DNA of 41,765 bases from Prevotellaceae bacterium UBA4359 (GTDB taxonomy: Bacteria; Bacteroidota; Bacteroidia; Bacteroidales; Bacteroidaceae). A program made the position numbers and the translations under genes. The notes under the pieces were generated by a model. It ran no database searches, had not been told where the DNA came from, and saw only the letters and a list, made by a program, of their open reading frames with translations. The stretch covers positions 1 through 41,765 of the forward strand of contig DGSP01000076.1 of assembly GCA_002393555.1 (NCBI GenBank), written 5' to 3'. Every line of letters begins with the position of its first letter. Position 1 is the stretch's first letter. This document shows, piece by piece, positions 15,647 through 25,176 of the stretch.

Positions 15647-17524
15647 TTATTGGCTTCGCTGAGTTCTTTTGTAGAGGTCGCTGCCGAGGTAGAAGCCTGG
15701 TTCGGGCGGTTGGTTGTAGCCAACGTTTTCAGAAGCCACACTGGTGCGGTAGGGGATGTCGGACATGAGAGAGGGGAAGCGGTAATTGGTGGGAATGGTG
15801 GTGGAATAGATGCGGAGTTGGGTGCTTTCGCGGTCACGCACGATGATTTCCTCGCGCCAGTCACCGAAGATGTCGGCAGAGAGGCAGGGATTCTGCTTGG
15901 TGCCGTTGTTGAACGTGCAGCCTTCAGCACGGAAGTCTTTGATGGTCTCGGCGGTCTCCTTGGTCCAGTTCCACTTGAGAATGGAGGTGTGGTCGAGTAG
16001 TTCGCGCAGCAAGTCGCCATCCCACCACACGGCACTGTTCTGCGGAATCCAGGAGTGGGTGGTATGATGCTGGCCGCGCACGTCGAAGTAGCCTTGCTGT
16101 GAGGATGACCACATTTCGAGTCCATAGTTGGTGGGGTCGATGTCGGCTGCCATGCCGCGTCCCACATCGTCGGTGCTGGGGATTTGGAAGATGATGCGCC
16201 CCGTGCGGGCATCGCGGAAGTCGGAGCCGTCTCGACGGTTCTCATGCACGTCCCAGATTTGGAGTTGGGTGCTGTCGGGATAGAAGGCGAACTGGTGGAT
16301 TGCATCTCCGTGTCCCATGCGGGTGGTGTAGAGTCCGGTGCCGTCGTGGTCAACAGCCATAGAACCATAGGTGATTTCGTCGCATCCGTCACCATCGACA
16401 TCGCCCACGCGGAGGTTGTGGTTGCCTTGGCCAGAGTAGCCATCTGTTTTCTGTGAATCGAAGAGCCATCGGAGGGTTAGGTCCTTGCCGTCCCAGTCGT
16501 AGGCTGCCAGATAGGTCTTGGTGTAGTAGCCCCGGCACATGACAGCCGATGGATGTTTTCCGTCGAGGTAGGCTACGGCAGCGAGAAAGCGGTCGCATCG
16601 GTTGCCGTAATTATCGCCCCAACTGGCCACATCGCCGCGTGGGGGCTGATAGTCCACCGTCTTGAGAGCACGTCCGGTCTGGCCGTCGAAGACGGTGAGG
16701 TATTCAGGGCCATCGAGGATTCTGCCCACGATGTTGTGCGGCTGGTTTTTCACCTTGCCGTCTATGTGGTTGGAGATGGTGCCTGTTGTGACCCAGTTGG
16801 CGCGAGGGTCGCCAATTACGTTGCCTTGGCCATCGGTGGTTCCGTCTGCTGTTTTGACGAGCATTTCGGCACGTCCGTCGCCATCGAAGTCATAAACGAG
16901 GAATTGGGCGTAGTGTGCACCAGCACGGATGTTCTTGCCAAGGTCTATGCGCCAGAGCCTGGTCGGGGATGGGAAAATCTTGTAGCAGTCGATGATGACA
17001 TTGCCCGTATAGCCTTCATGGCTATTGTCATGGCTGTTGGATGGGTCCCACTTCAGGATGACTTCGTACTCTCCATCGCCATCAACGTCGGCTACACTGG
17101 CATCGTTGGCTGAATAAGTGTAGGTGCGACCATCGGGGGTGCTTCCTCCATCGGGCTTGGATAGGGGTATGGGAATGTAGTCTTTCTGGTCGGGAGAGTA
17201 TGCCACTTCATAGAAGAACTGCCGGTTGTTGCGAATGGTTCTGATGGCAAATGTTGTGGGGGCTTGTGGTGCTAAAGTCTTGAAGAAGGTTGCATCCCAT
17301 AACGGATTGCTGTTCAGTTGTTTGCCTTCGCAAAAAACATCAAAGGATGCTCGCTCCTCGCCTTCGAGGAGTCTCCACGAGAGGGCGATGCTGTCACCTT
17401 CTCGCAGGCATACGAGGCCACGCGAGAGTTTCTCTTTTTGAATGTCGGGTGCATAGGCAGGTTGTGCCGCCGAGAAAGTGGAGGCTGCAAGGCTTATGAT
17501 GAGAAAAAAGTTTCGTGCTTGCAT
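15647..17524 (-). CDS. Rhamnogalacturonan lyase, polysaccharide lyase family 11
   Basis: A 625-residue secreted lyase that cleaves the rhamnogalacturonan I backbone of pectin by beta-elimination. A signal peptide (MQARNFFLIISLAASTFSAAQ) is followed by an N-terminal beta domain (GLVCLREGDSIALSWRLL) and a beta-propeller. The propeller carries calcium-binding-like DVDGDG, DFDGDGRAE and DVDGDGCDE repeats. PL11 landmarks are GGSTPDGRTYTYSANDASVADVDGDG (split across residues about 126-151), RGYYTKTYLAAYDWDG and SADIFGDWREEI. The length is normal. No SusC/D pair or other pectin enzyme is beside it, so it is not part of a visible polysaccharide-utilisation locus here. Confidence 0.92.
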   Translation of the reverse strand: MQARNFFLIISLAASTFSAAQPAYAPDIQKEKLSRGLVCLREGDSIALSWRLLEGEERASFDVFCEGKQLNSNPLWDATFFKTLAPQAPTTFAIRTIRNNRQFFYEVAYSPDQKDYIPIPLSKPDGGSTPDGRTYTYSANDASVADVDGDGEYEVILKWDPSNSHDNSHEGYTGNVIIDCYKIFPSPTRLWRIDLGKNIRAGAHYAQFLVYDFDGDGRAEMLVKTADGTTDGQGNVIGDPRANWVTTGTISNHIDGKVKNQPHNIVGRILDGPEYLTVFDGQTGRALKTVDYQPPRGDVASWGDNYGNRCDRFLAAVAYLDGKHPSAVMCRGYYTKTYLAAYDWDGKDLTLRWLFDSQKTDGYSGQGNHNLRVGDVDGDGCDEITYGSMAVDHDGTGLYTTRMGHGDAIHQFAFYPDSTQLQIWDVHENRRDGSDFRDARTGRIIFQIPSTDDVGRGMAADIDPTNYGLEMWSSSQQGYFDVRGQHHTTHSWIPQNSAVWWDGDLLRELLDHTSILKWNWTKETAETIKDFRAEGCTFNNGTKQNPCLSADIFGDWREEIIVRDRESTQLRIYSTTIPTNYRFPSLMSDIPYRTSVASENVGYNQPPEPGFYLGSDLYKRTQRSQ

Positions 17525-17603
17525 TTCTATGAATGGGTTAAAGGGGTGTTAGTTAGTCATGAGCGAACGGACTGTTCTTATTATAGGACAGACTGTTTTT
17601 GTT

Positions 17604-18551
17604 TTAGTCGGATTCTGTATTATTGTTTATGTGGCTGATGCCTCGCTTGATGACATCGGTGAAATGGGGGTCTTCACTGCTTTTTTCAGACTTTCCCTTG
17701 CGGAAGTCGAGGGGACTAAGTGAGGTGAGGTTCTTGAACCATTTGCCGAAATAACTTTGGTTGGGGAAGCACAGTGCGTCGGATATTTCCTTGATGGTCA
17801 TGTTGGAGTTTTTCAGCAAGTTGCGGGCATCGACCATCAGGGCAGTGGCAATCCATTGGCTGGGCGACTTTCCCGAACGTTCCTTGACAATCGAACTGAA
17901 GTAACGTGTGGTGAGAAACTGTTGTTCGGCATAGTAGTTCACCTCGTGCTCTTGGCGGTATTTGCGATAGAGTGTCGAGACGAACTTCTGCAGCACTTCA
18001 TCTTTGCGGGAGAAATTGGCATTGCTGGAGTGGACGCTGGCATAGCACTGGAGCACTTCGAGCATGAAGGCGTAACTGAGCAGTTCTGTCTGTTTGCGGG
18101 CAATTTCGGAGATGGGTCTTTCTTCCGAATCTTCCACGCTGTCTTCTTGCTGTTCCTTTTGCATCACTTTTTTCAGCAGGTCAATGTATTCGCACAGTAC
18201 CTCGTATTGGCTGTCCGAAATCACTTGATGGGGAACTTGCTTGATGACAAACAAAGCGTTGAAATTGGTGACATTGTATAGCATGGGCTGAATCGTTTCG
18301 AGATTAGCGCCAATCAGTGTGCCACGCAAATTGGCGGTGTGGCTTACAATGTGTAAGGAACTGTATGAGAAATAGATAATAATGGAGTTTTTGTGGAGGT
18401 GGTACTCTTTTTCATCGATGTTCAGAATAACCTCTCCTTCTTTGCACAGGAACAACCCTGTTTTGGTCAGTTTGACACTTTCTTTTTCAGCATTGAGGAT
18501 GTTCACCTCGCCGCCTTTCAGTTCCATGATGGTAACGTTTTTATCTCTCAT
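17604..18551 (-). CDS. AraC-family transcriptional regulator
   Basis: A 315-residue regulator. Residues about 8-100 form a cupin-like sensor domain (KTGLFLCKEGEVILNIDEKEYHLHKNSIIIYF). The C-terminal AraC double helix-turn-helix covers about 195-295 and includes RYFSSIVKERSGKSPSQWIA and the second helix pair MTIKEISDALCFPNQSYFGKWFKNLTSLSPLDFRK. It is divergent from the RND efflux operon with a 168-bp shared gap. This arrangement is common for local regulators of such pumps in Bacteroidales, so it probably controls that operon. It also lies upstream of the PL11 gene on the same strand (79 bp gap). An alternative start is the Met at residue 9. Confidence 0.92.
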   Translation of the reverse strand: MRDKNVTIMELKGGEVNILNAEKESVKLTKTGLFLCKEGEVILNIDEKEYHLHKNSIIIYFSYSSLHIVSHTANLRGTLIGANLETIQPMLYNVTNFNALFVIKQVPHQVISDSQYEVLCEYIDLLKKVMQKEQQEDSVEDSEERPISEIARKQTELLSYAFMLEVLQCYASVHSSNANFSRKDEVLQKFVSTLYRKYRQEHEVNYYAEQQFLTTRYFSSIVKERSGKSPSQWIATALMVDARNLLKNSNMTIKEISDALCFPNQSYFGKWFKNLTSLSPLDFRKGKSEKSSEDPHFTDVIKRGISHINNNTESD

Positions 18552-18686
18552 GTCTTTTCGGATTTTGTTACAAAATAACTACAATTTGACCAAATTCCCA
18601 ATCTTTTTGCATACTTTTTTAATAAAAAACTACAGAAGAAACAAAAAAAAGGCTGTATTTGCTACTTCTGTTAGCAAAGAATGCTC

Positions 18687-18694
18687 TAATTTTG
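18687..18694 (+). promoter_or_regulatory. -7 box of the RND efflux operon
   Basis: TAATTTTG matches the Bacteroidetes -7 box about 26 nt before the ATG at 18720. The nearest TTTG upstream (18658-18661) is 25 bp away, a little too far. Weak -33 spacing would suit an activated promoter. Confidence 0.5.
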
Positions 18695-18719
18695 CATTTG
18701 AAACAAAAAAAATGAGTGT

Positions 18720-19793
18720 ATGAAACGTATTTCTTATGTGTTTTTGCTTTTCCTTGTAGCGGTGAGCATATTATCGTGTGGTTCCAAAGAATCCGGCCAT
18801 GCCGAAAAGGCTATGGTGGATGTGGTGGAGGCGAAAGGTCTGAATGAAGTAGATGCTACCACTTTCACCGGCAAAACAAAGTCGGCCGAAGAAGTGAATC
18901 TGGCTTTCCGTGTGGCTGGACAAATCGAGCGAGTATTGGTGAAAGAAGGTGACTATGTGAGTAAAGGGCAGGTGGTGGCAGTGATGGACAGTCGCGACTA
19001 TCAGGTGCAACTGTCAGCCACTCAGGCAGAATATGCGCAGGTGAAAGCAGATGCCGAACGTGTCATGGCTCTTTATGCCGAAGGAAACACGACGGCCAGC
19101 AATAATGACAAAGCGCGGTATGGCTTGCAGCAAATCACTCAGAAGTTGGCCAATCATAAGAACCAGTTGGATGACACACGGCTGAGGAGTACCATCAGCG
19201 GCTATGTGCAGACTAAATTTCATGAGTCGGGCGAAACCGTCGGTGCAGGAATGCCTGTGTTGAGCGTGTTTGGCAGTGGGGACACAGAGGTGGAGATAAA
19301 GATTAGTGCATCCGACTTTTCCAACATCAATAAGTTCACGCATTTCTTCTGCAAGTTTGATGTGACGGGTGATGAGTCTTTCCCGCTGAATGTGAATCGT
19401 GTCAGTCAAGAGGCAAATTCCTCTCAACTATACACGGTACGGCTCAAGTTCTCAGGAAACATTGACCACAAGAAAATCACGCCGGGCATGACCACGATGG
19501 TGTATGCCGAGGTTTCAAATACGGAGGCTACAGGCATGGTGAGAGTGCCTTCATCTGCTGTGATGGAGGAAGATGGGAAGACACAAGTGTTTGTGTATGA
19601 TGGCAAGACGGGCAAGGTGAGCAAGCGTGGGGTGAGTGTCGGTCTGTTGAATCGTGATGGGACGATGGTGATAGAGAGCGGATTGAAGGCTGGCGAGAAA
19701 GTGGTGGCAACTGGTGTTCATCACATTGAGGACGGACAAGAGGTGAGCGTGTTGCAGAAACCGGCGGCATCCAATGTGGGAGGACTTTTGTGA
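18720..19793 (+). CDS. RND efflux periplasmic adaptor (membrane fusion lipoprotein)
   Basis: A 357-residue AcrA/HlyD-family adaptor that links the inner-membrane pump to the outer-membrane channel. The N-terminus is a lipoprotein signal (FLLFLVAVSILSCGSK) with the lipidated Cys at position 20. The split biotinyl-lipoyl domain shows as AFRVAGQIERVLVKEGDYVSKGQVVAVMD (residues about 63-90) and its partner TISGYVQTKFHESGETVGAG. A short helical hairpin lies between. Beta-barrel and membrane-proximal domains follow (IKISASDF, TPGMTTMVYAEV). It is the first gene of a three-gene operon whose pump starts 75 bp downstream. Confidence 0.94.
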   Translation: MKRISYVFLLFLVAVSILSCGSKESGHAEKAMVDVVEAKGLNEVDATTFTGKTKSAEEVNLAFRVAGQIERVLVKEGDYVSKGQVVAVMDSRDYQVQLSATQAEYAQVKADAERVMALYAEGNTTASNNDKARYGLQQITQKLANHKNQLDDTRLRSTISGYVQTKFHESGETVGAGMPVLSVFGSGDTEVEIKISASDFSNINKFTHFFCKFDVTGDESFPLNVNRVSQEANSSQLYTVRLKFSGNIDHKKITPGMTTMVYAEVSNTEATGMVRVPSSAVMEEDGKTQVFVYDGKTGKVSKRGVSVGLLNRDGTMVIESGLKAGEKVVATGVHHIEDGQEVSVLQKPAASNVGGLL

Positions 19794-19868
19794 GCAAGGA
19801 AAACTTGAGAGAGAAGGATTTTTTGAGGCTTGAAATAGTGGCTTTTTATAGACGGAAAACAGAAAACG

Positions 19869-22800
19869 ATGAACTACAGTAAATGGGCTTTGGATAACAG
19901 CAAACTGGTGAATTTTTTGGTGGTTGTGCTGGTGATTGGTGGCATCTTGGCGTATGCCTCGATGTCGAAGTTGGAGGACCCTGCCATCAAAGTGAAACAG
20001 GCGATGGTGGTGACAACCTATCCAGGGGCATCGGCTCATCAGGTGGAACTGGAGGTGACCGACCCGCTGGAGAAAAGCATCGGCGAGATGACGACCATCA
20101 ACAACATACAGTCGTCGAGTTATGCCGACTTGAGTCTCATCACAGTGGAGTTGCTCACCACCGTGCCTAATGATAAGGTGGAACAGGAGTGGGACATGCT
20201 TCGCCGCAAGGTGGCTAATGCTCAGAGCAAGTTGCCTTCGGGTGCTACGGCTTCACAGGTGCGTGATGATTTTGGCGATGTCTATGGCATGTTCTACGCA
20301 TTGAAGGGGGATGGGCAAAGCGACAAGGAACTGAATGATTATGCCGAGTTAATCAAAAGGGCTGTCAGCGAGATTGATGGGGTGAGCCGTGTGGAGATTT
20401 ATGGTAAGCGCAAAGAGTGTATCAACATAGAGTTGCGCGAAGACAAGATGGCCAATCTCGGTGTGATGCCGATGGAGGTGATTCAGACGCTCAACAACCA
20501 GAACAAGACAAGTTATGCGGGGTATTACGACAATGGCACTCGTCGCGTTCGTGTGACGGTGAATGATAAGTTTCACAGTGTGGAGGACATCGGCAACATG
20601 CTCATCCAAGGGCATGACGATGACCAGTTGCGCATCAAGGACATCGCAGTGGTGACGAAAACATACGAAGCCACCACGCGCAACCAGATGGAGCGCGATG
20701 GTGTGCATGCCTTGGGCATCAGTATCGCTTGTGCATCGGACTATGATATTCTGAAAGTGGGTGCAAAAGTGGAAGATACACTTGCACAGATAGAGAAACG
20801 CTTTCCTGCTGGCATTGAATGCGAAAAGGTTTTCTTCCAGCCAGAACGTGTGAGCAATGCGCTCAACACATTCCTTATCAATTTGGTCGAGTCTGTAGCC
20901 ATTGTGGTGCTCCTGCTCATTTTTTTCATGGGATGGCGCAGTGGATACATCATCGGGTCGAGTCTTGTTGTGATAGTCTTCGGCTCCTTCCTCGTGCTGC
21001 AGGGTTTTGATGGCACATTGCAGCGTGTGTCATTGGCCAGTTTCATCCTGGCAATGGGTATGCTGGTCGATAACGCGATTGTGATAGTGGATGGCATTCT
21101 TGTTGATATCAAGCAAGGTAAGCCGCGCATGGAAGCATTGACCTCCATCGGTGAGAAGACCGCCATGCCGCTGCTGGGAGCCACGCTGATTGCCATTCTG
21201 GCTTTCTTGCCCATCTTCATGAGTCCAGACACGGCAGGTGTGTATGTGCGCGACCTCTTTATTGTCATAGCAGTCAGCCTCTTGCTCAGTTGGATTTTGG
21301 CTTTAGTGCATGTGCCCGTGATGAGCAAGCAGATGTTTAAGAAGGTGGATACATCTTCAGCCGCAGAGGAGGTGGCACTCTATCAGGGCAAGGCGTATGA
21401 TGTTTTAGAGAGTGTGCTGAACTTCGGCTTGAAGCATCGCAAGACCACGGTAATCAGTGCTGTCGCGCTCTTGGGGTTGAGTGCCTTCTGCTATAAGTTT
21501 GTCAATCAGGCCTTTTTCCCCGATATGGAGTACGACCAATTGTACATGGAGTATAAGTTGCCCGAAGGCTATAATTCCACACAGACGGCTCAAGACCTGG
21601 AAGAAATCCGCAATTTGCTCATGAAGAAGGACTACATCACCCATGTCACGACATCGGTGGGTGGCACTCCTTCACGCTACAATCTGGTGCGCTCCATCGC
21701 CACTCCTTCGTTGGCTTACGGTGAGTTGATTATAGACTTCACTTCTCCCAATGAATTGGTGGAGCATATCTCCTCTTTGCAGGAAGAAATCAGTAACTTA
21801 TACCCCGATGCTTATGTCAAGTTCAAGCGCTATAACTTGATGTTTAAGAAATATCCCATCGAGGCCTGCTTTAGTGGGCCAGATCCAGCCGTGTTGCATC
21901 AGTTGGTCGATTCTGCACGTGCCATTGTTGATGCTTCCGATAAGGTTTATTTGGCTACTTCCGATTGGGAACCTCGGGTGCCGGTGCTGAGCATTGACTA
22001 TGACCAAGCCTCTGCACGCAACAGTGCCCTGTCTCGCAGCGATGTAGCACTTTCGATGATGGCCTATACGGGCGGTGTTCCTATCGGCACTTTCTACGAT
22101 GGCATCAATCCAGAGAATATCTATGTGAAGTGTACGGATGAGAATGGCGACAACATTGAGAATCTGGAGAATGCCCGTGTGTTTGGTCTCATCCCTAATG
22201 TCGGTCAGTTCCTCACACGTTCCACTGTCCAGAAACTGATGACGGGTGCCGTGAAGCGCGAGGATGTGATTGAGAACCTGATTCAGACCACACCGCTCAA
22301 GCAGGTTTCTCATGGTGTGAACATCGAATGGGAAGAGCCTGTAGTTGTTCGCTATAATGGCCAACGCACTCAGCGTCTTCAGTGTTCTCCCTGTCCTGGT
22401 GTCGGCACAGAGGCTGCTCGCAAAGCGATTGCCGAGAAAATAGAACAGATGGAACTTCCCGAGGGCTATTCGCTTTCGTGGGAAGGGGAGAAAAAGGCAT
22501 CAGACCAGTCGATGCGCTACCTCTTCAATGGTTTCCCCATCTGCATTGTCATGATGATTCTCATTCTTGTCATGCTTTTCAAGGACTACAAAAAGCCAGC
22601 CATCATCTTCTGCTGTATTCCGTTGGTCATCATTGGAGTCATTCCTGTGGTGATGCTGACAGGCAAGCCCTTCGGATTCGTGGCCATTGTGGGTGTGCTC
22701 GGACTGATTGGCATGATGATTAAAAACGGCATTGTGCTGATGGATGAAATCAATCTGGAAATAGAGCAGGGGATAGAGCCGCATCTGGCTCTCATTCAAA

Positions 22801-22988
22801 GTTCTAAGTCTCGCTTGCGCCCCGTGATGATGGCCAGTCTCACGACCATTCTCGGCATGATACCGCTTGTGCCCGATTCCATGTTTGGTTCGTTGGCAGT
22901 CACCATTATGGGAGGGCTCTTCATGGGTACACTCATCACGCTCATCTTCATCCCGGTGCTTTATGCGATGTTTTTCAAGGTGAAATAG
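19869..22988 (+). CDS. RND-family efflux pump (inner-membrane transporter)
   Basis: A 1039-residue AcrB/HAE-type proton-driven transporter with about twelve membrane segments and two large periplasmic loops. The N-terminus carries the typical YPGASAHQVELEVTDPLEKSI. In TM4 the proton relay reads GMLVDNAIVIVDG, with D401 conserved and N402 where AcrB has a second Asp. In TM10 the essential lysine is K952 (MMIKNGIVLMDE). The operon order adaptor-pump-TolC supports drug or metabolite export. The substrate cannot be deduced. The pump protein looks full length and unbroken. Confidence 0.95.
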   Translation: MNYSKWALDNSKLVNFLVVVLVIGGILAYASMSKLEDPAIKVKQAMVVTTYPGASAHQVELEVTDPLEKSIGEMTTINNIQSSSYADLSLITVELLTTVPNDKVEQEWDMLRRKVANAQSKLPSGATASQVRDDFGDVYGMFYALKGDGQSDKELNDYAELIKRAVSEIDGVSRVEIYGKRKECINIELREDKMANLGVMPMEVIQTLNNQNKTSYAGYYDNGTRRVRVTVNDKFHSVEDIGNMLIQGHDDDQLRIKDIAVVTKTYEATTRNQMERDGVHALGISIACASDYDILKVGAKVEDTLAQIEKRFPAGIECEKVFFQPERVSNALNTFLINLVESVAIVVLLLIFFMGWRSGYIIGSSLVVIVFGSFLVLQGFDGTLQRVSLASFILAMGMLVDNAIVIVDGILVDIKQGKPRMEALTSIGEKTAMPLLGATLIAILAFLPIFMSPDTAGVYVRDLFIVIAVSLLLSWILALVHVPVMSKQMFKKVDTSSAAEEVALYQGKAYDVLESVLNFGLKHRKTTVISAVALLGLSAFCYKFVNQAFFPDMEYDQLYMEYKLPEGYNSTQTAQDLEEIRNLLMKKDYITHVTTSVGGTPSRYNLVRSIATPSLAYGELIIDFTSPNELVEHISSLQEEISNLYPDAYVKFKRYNLMFKKYPIEACFSGPDPAVLHQLVDSARAIVDASDKVYLATSDWEPRVPVLSIDYDQASARNSALSRSDVALSMMAYTGGVPIGTFYDGINPENIYVKCTDENGDNIENLENARVFGLIPNVGQFLTRSTVQKLMTGAVKREDVIENLIQTTPLKQVSHGVNIEWEEPVVVRYNGQRTQRLQCSPCPGVGTEAARKAIAEKIEQMELPEGYSLSWEGEKKASDQSMRYLFNGFPICIVMMILILVMLFKDYKKPAIIFCCIPLVIIGVIPVVMLTGKPFGFVAIVGVLGLIGMMIKNGIVLMDEINLEIEQGIEPHLALIQSSKSRLRPVMMASLTTILGMIPLVPDSMFGSLAVTIMGGLFMGTLITLIFIPVLYAMFFKVK

Positions 22989-23006
22989 TACTTTTCAGAC
23001 TCAACA

Positions 23007-24404
23007 ATGAAAACAATGAAAAAAAGTTTTTTCTATATTTCCTGTCTCGTGCTGTGCGGCGTGTGTGGAAAGGTGGGGGCGCAGACGCTCACGTTGGACG
23101 AATGTGTGAACAAGGCTCTTGAACACAACCGCTCACTATCTTCAGCCAAGTTGAAGTTGGAGCAGACACGCTTTGACTCAAAGGCTTACAAGGCTAACTT
23201 CTTTCCGCAGTTCAATCTCATGGCCATCGACTTTTACAGTACGGCCAAAGGGGATTTCACCATCAACGGTGGTCATCTTCCTATATATAATTATGTGGAA
23301 TCGGCAGGAAAGTTCATGCCTAACGTGACGATGAATGCTGATGGCACTTACACGCTCAATCAGTATGCTGATTTCCCGTCTCAGTCCATGAAATGGAAAC
23401 TCAAGAACATGCTGATTGGTGGCATCTCGATGACGGAACCCATCTATGTGGGTGGTAAAATCACGGCAGCCTATCAGATGTCGAAACTGGGAATCAACAT
23501 GGCCAGCGAAAACATCCGTCTGACTGAGTCGGAAGTTGTGGTGAAGACCCATGAAGCCTATTTCTTGGCCATCAAGGCAAAGGATATGGGGAAAGTGGCT
23601 CGAAGTTACAAGACTTTGCTCAACGAACTGAAGAAGAATGTGGAAGGTGCCTTCCGTCATGGCATGAGTACCCGCAACGATATGATGAAAGTGCAGGTCA
23701 AACTGAACGAAGCGGAACTTTCCATCCAAAAAGCCGACAATGGCTACAAGTTGGCTCTGATGAATCTGTGTCATATCATTGGCATACCACTCAACAGTGC
23801 GATAGATGTGGTGACTGATTCCAGCCTTCCAGTACAGTCCTCCGTCCCTGTCATGGGGGTGCGCCCGGAGCATGTCATCCTCGAAAATAAAACAGAATTG
23901 GCCCGTCAGAACATCAAACTGACCCGAAGCGACTATCTGCCCGATGTGGCATTGGGAGCCACCTACACCTATGCCAACGGGGGGGAGTTGGCTGGTAAAC
24001 GTTTCATCGACAATGGCTCCATCACGGTGGGCGTAATGGTGAAAATGCCTATCGACCTTTTCGGTGGAGGCACCAACAAGGTACGCTCGGCCAAGGCTGC
24101 ATACCAAATAGCGCAGTTGGAGCAACAAGACCTCGACGAGCAGATGCAACTTGACTATTCCCAATGCCTGAATCTCTACGAAGAAGCCCAGACGGAGCAG
24201 CATCTTTGCGAGGTGGCTCTCGAACAGGCGGCAGAGAATATGCGGCTGTCTAAACAGCAGTATGAAGTGGGATTCGAGACGCTGAGTGACTATCTGGAGA
24301 CGCAGGCCGTATGGCAGCAATGCAACGCCAACCTCATCAATGCCCACTGTCAACTACGGTTGGCATATACGAAACTTTTGAAGTCTTCTGGAAAATTGCG
24401 GTAG
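23007..24404 (+). CDS. TolC-family outer-membrane efflux protein
   Basis: A 465-residue outer-membrane channel of the OEP/TolC family. A signal peptide covers the first 25 or so residues and ends near VGAQ. LTLDECVNKALEHNRSLSSAKLKLEQTRFDSKAYKANFFPQ (split) is the usual first helix pair. A second OEP repeat begins near residue 290 (LENKTELARQNIKLTRSDYLPDVALGATYTY). Long helices in the C-terminal half form the periplasmic tunnel. It starts 18 bp after the pump. MKTMKK offers two starts three codons apart. It is the last gene of the operon. Confidence 0.94.
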   Translation: MKTMKKSFFYISCLVLCGVCGKVGAQTLTLDECVNKALEHNRSLSSAKLKLEQTRFDSKAYKANFFPQFNLMAIDFYSTAKGDFTINGGHLPIYNYVESAGKFMPNVTMNADGTYTLNQYADFPSQSMKWKLKNMLIGGISMTEPIYVGGKITAAYQMSKLGINMASENIRLTESEVVVKTHEAYFLAIKAKDMGKVARSYKTLLNELKKNVEGAFRHGMSTRNDMMKVQVKLNEAELSIQKADNGYKLALMNLCHIIGIPLNSAIDVVTDSSLPVQSSVPVMGVRPEHVILENKTELARQNIKLTRSDYLPDVALGATYTYANGGELAGKRFIDNGSITVGVMVKMPIDLFGGGTNKVRSAKAAYQIAQLEQQDLDEQMQLDYSQCLNLYEEAQTEQHLCEVALEQAAENMRLSKQQYEVGFETLSDYLETQAVWQQCNANLINAHCQLRLAYTKLLKSSGKLR

Positions 24405-24427
24405 TCGAAGAAAAAAAATAGGCGTTT

Positions 24428-24461
24428 TTTGTTGTTGTGTAAACTTTTTTCCCTACTTTTG
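24428..24461 (+). promoter_or_regulatory. Promoter of the GYF-CD225 gene pair
   Basis: TTTG (24428-24431), a 22-bp spacer and TACTTTTG (24454-24461) resemble the Bacteroidetes promoter with a slightly long spacer. The ATG at 24494 follows after a leader of about 26 nt. Confidence 0.6.
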
Positions 24462-24493
24462 CAACTACAAATATCTAAAATTCAACAAAAAGC

Positions 24494-25099
24494 ATGGGAA
24501 AATATTTCTATTTGAATGCTCAGAACGAGCAAAATGGGCCTGTTGAAGCAGGCGAATTGAAGTCTTTGGGTGTGACTGAGAACACATTGGTGTGGTCGCA
24601 GGGTATGCCACAGTGGGCCCCGGCAGGCGAGGTTGAAGAACTGAAGGGATTGTTTGTACCTGTGCAGGAAGAGATACCAACTCCTCCTCCAACACCTGCC
24701 CCCAAGCCTCAACCTTCTCCATCTCCTGCGCCTGTCTCTCAACCCGTTGTATCTTCTCCCTCCGGCCAGCCTGCGGTTCCTTCAGCAGGAACAGCCTATA
24801 GCAAAGTGGAGCGTACTCCTGCTGCCCATCCTGGCACTCCGGCTCCATCGCTTAACGGTAAGCCAGAGAACAACATGATTTGGGCCGTGCTTTCCACCGT
24901 GCTGTGTTGTGTGCCGATTGGCATCTATGCCATCATCTGTGCCAACAAGGTGGACGGACTCTATGCAGCCGGTGAGATTGATGAAGCCAACAAGCAAGCA
25001 GCGGAGGCCAAGAAGTGGGCCATCATCGGTGCTGCAGCAGGTGCAGTAGGTGGTTTCCTCTATGCTATCATTATGATTATCGCCTCGTTGAACAGTTGA
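24494..25099 (+). CDS. GYF_2-domain and CD225/dispanin membrane protein, copy 1
   Basis: A 201-residue protein with three parts. Residues 1-50 form a GYF_2 domain (KYFYLNAQNEQNGPVEAGEL... LVWSQGMPQWAPAGEV), a fold that binds proline-rich peptides. Residues 55-115 are a Pro/Ser-rich linker (PTPPPTPAPKPQPSPSPAP). Residues 125-200 form a CD225/dispanin domain with the motif AVLSTVLCCVPIGIYAIICANKVDGLY and a second hydrophobic helix. CD225 is the domain of animal interferon-induced transmembrane proteins. Bacterial versions have no established function. A GYF module next to a proline-rich linker suggests self-assembly, which is inference. A paralogue follows 77 bp downstream. Confidence 0.88.
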   Translation: MGKYFYLNAQNEQNGPVEAGELKSLGVTENTLVWSQGMPQWAPAGEVEELKGLFVPVQEEIPTPPPTPAPKPQPSPSPAPVSQPVVSSPSGQPAVPSAGTAYSKVERTPAAHPGTPAPSLNGKPENNMIWAVLSTVLCCVPIGIYAIICANKVDGLYAAGEIDEANKQAAEAKKWAIIGAAAGAVGGFLYAIIMIIASLNS

Positions 25100-25104
25100 A
25101 AATA

Positions 25105-25145
25105 AAGACATCATCTCTCGGCATGGGAGCATGATGTCTTTTCTT
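25105..25145 (+). terminator. Hairpin between the two GYF-CD225 genes
   Basis: AAGACATCAT (25105-25114) pairs with ATGATGTCTT (25131-25140), and a T-rich stretch follows. As no clear promoter is seen before the second gene, it may act as a partial terminator that lowers downstream expression. Confidence 0.65.
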
Positions 25146-25176
25146 TTTGTAGTCAACTCTAAGAAAGTAAAAGTAT

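Noticed and set aside
17525..17603. A Bacteroidetes promoter for the PL11 gene in the gap after the AraC gene
   Set aside because: I found no TAnnTTTG box on the minus strand in this gap, so the promoter is not annotated.
23178..24353. Long minus-strand open frame of 391 codons opposite the TolC-like gene
   Set aside because: The composition is unlike a natural protein (many His, Phe and Gln), and it is fully antisense to a clear outer-membrane efflux gene.
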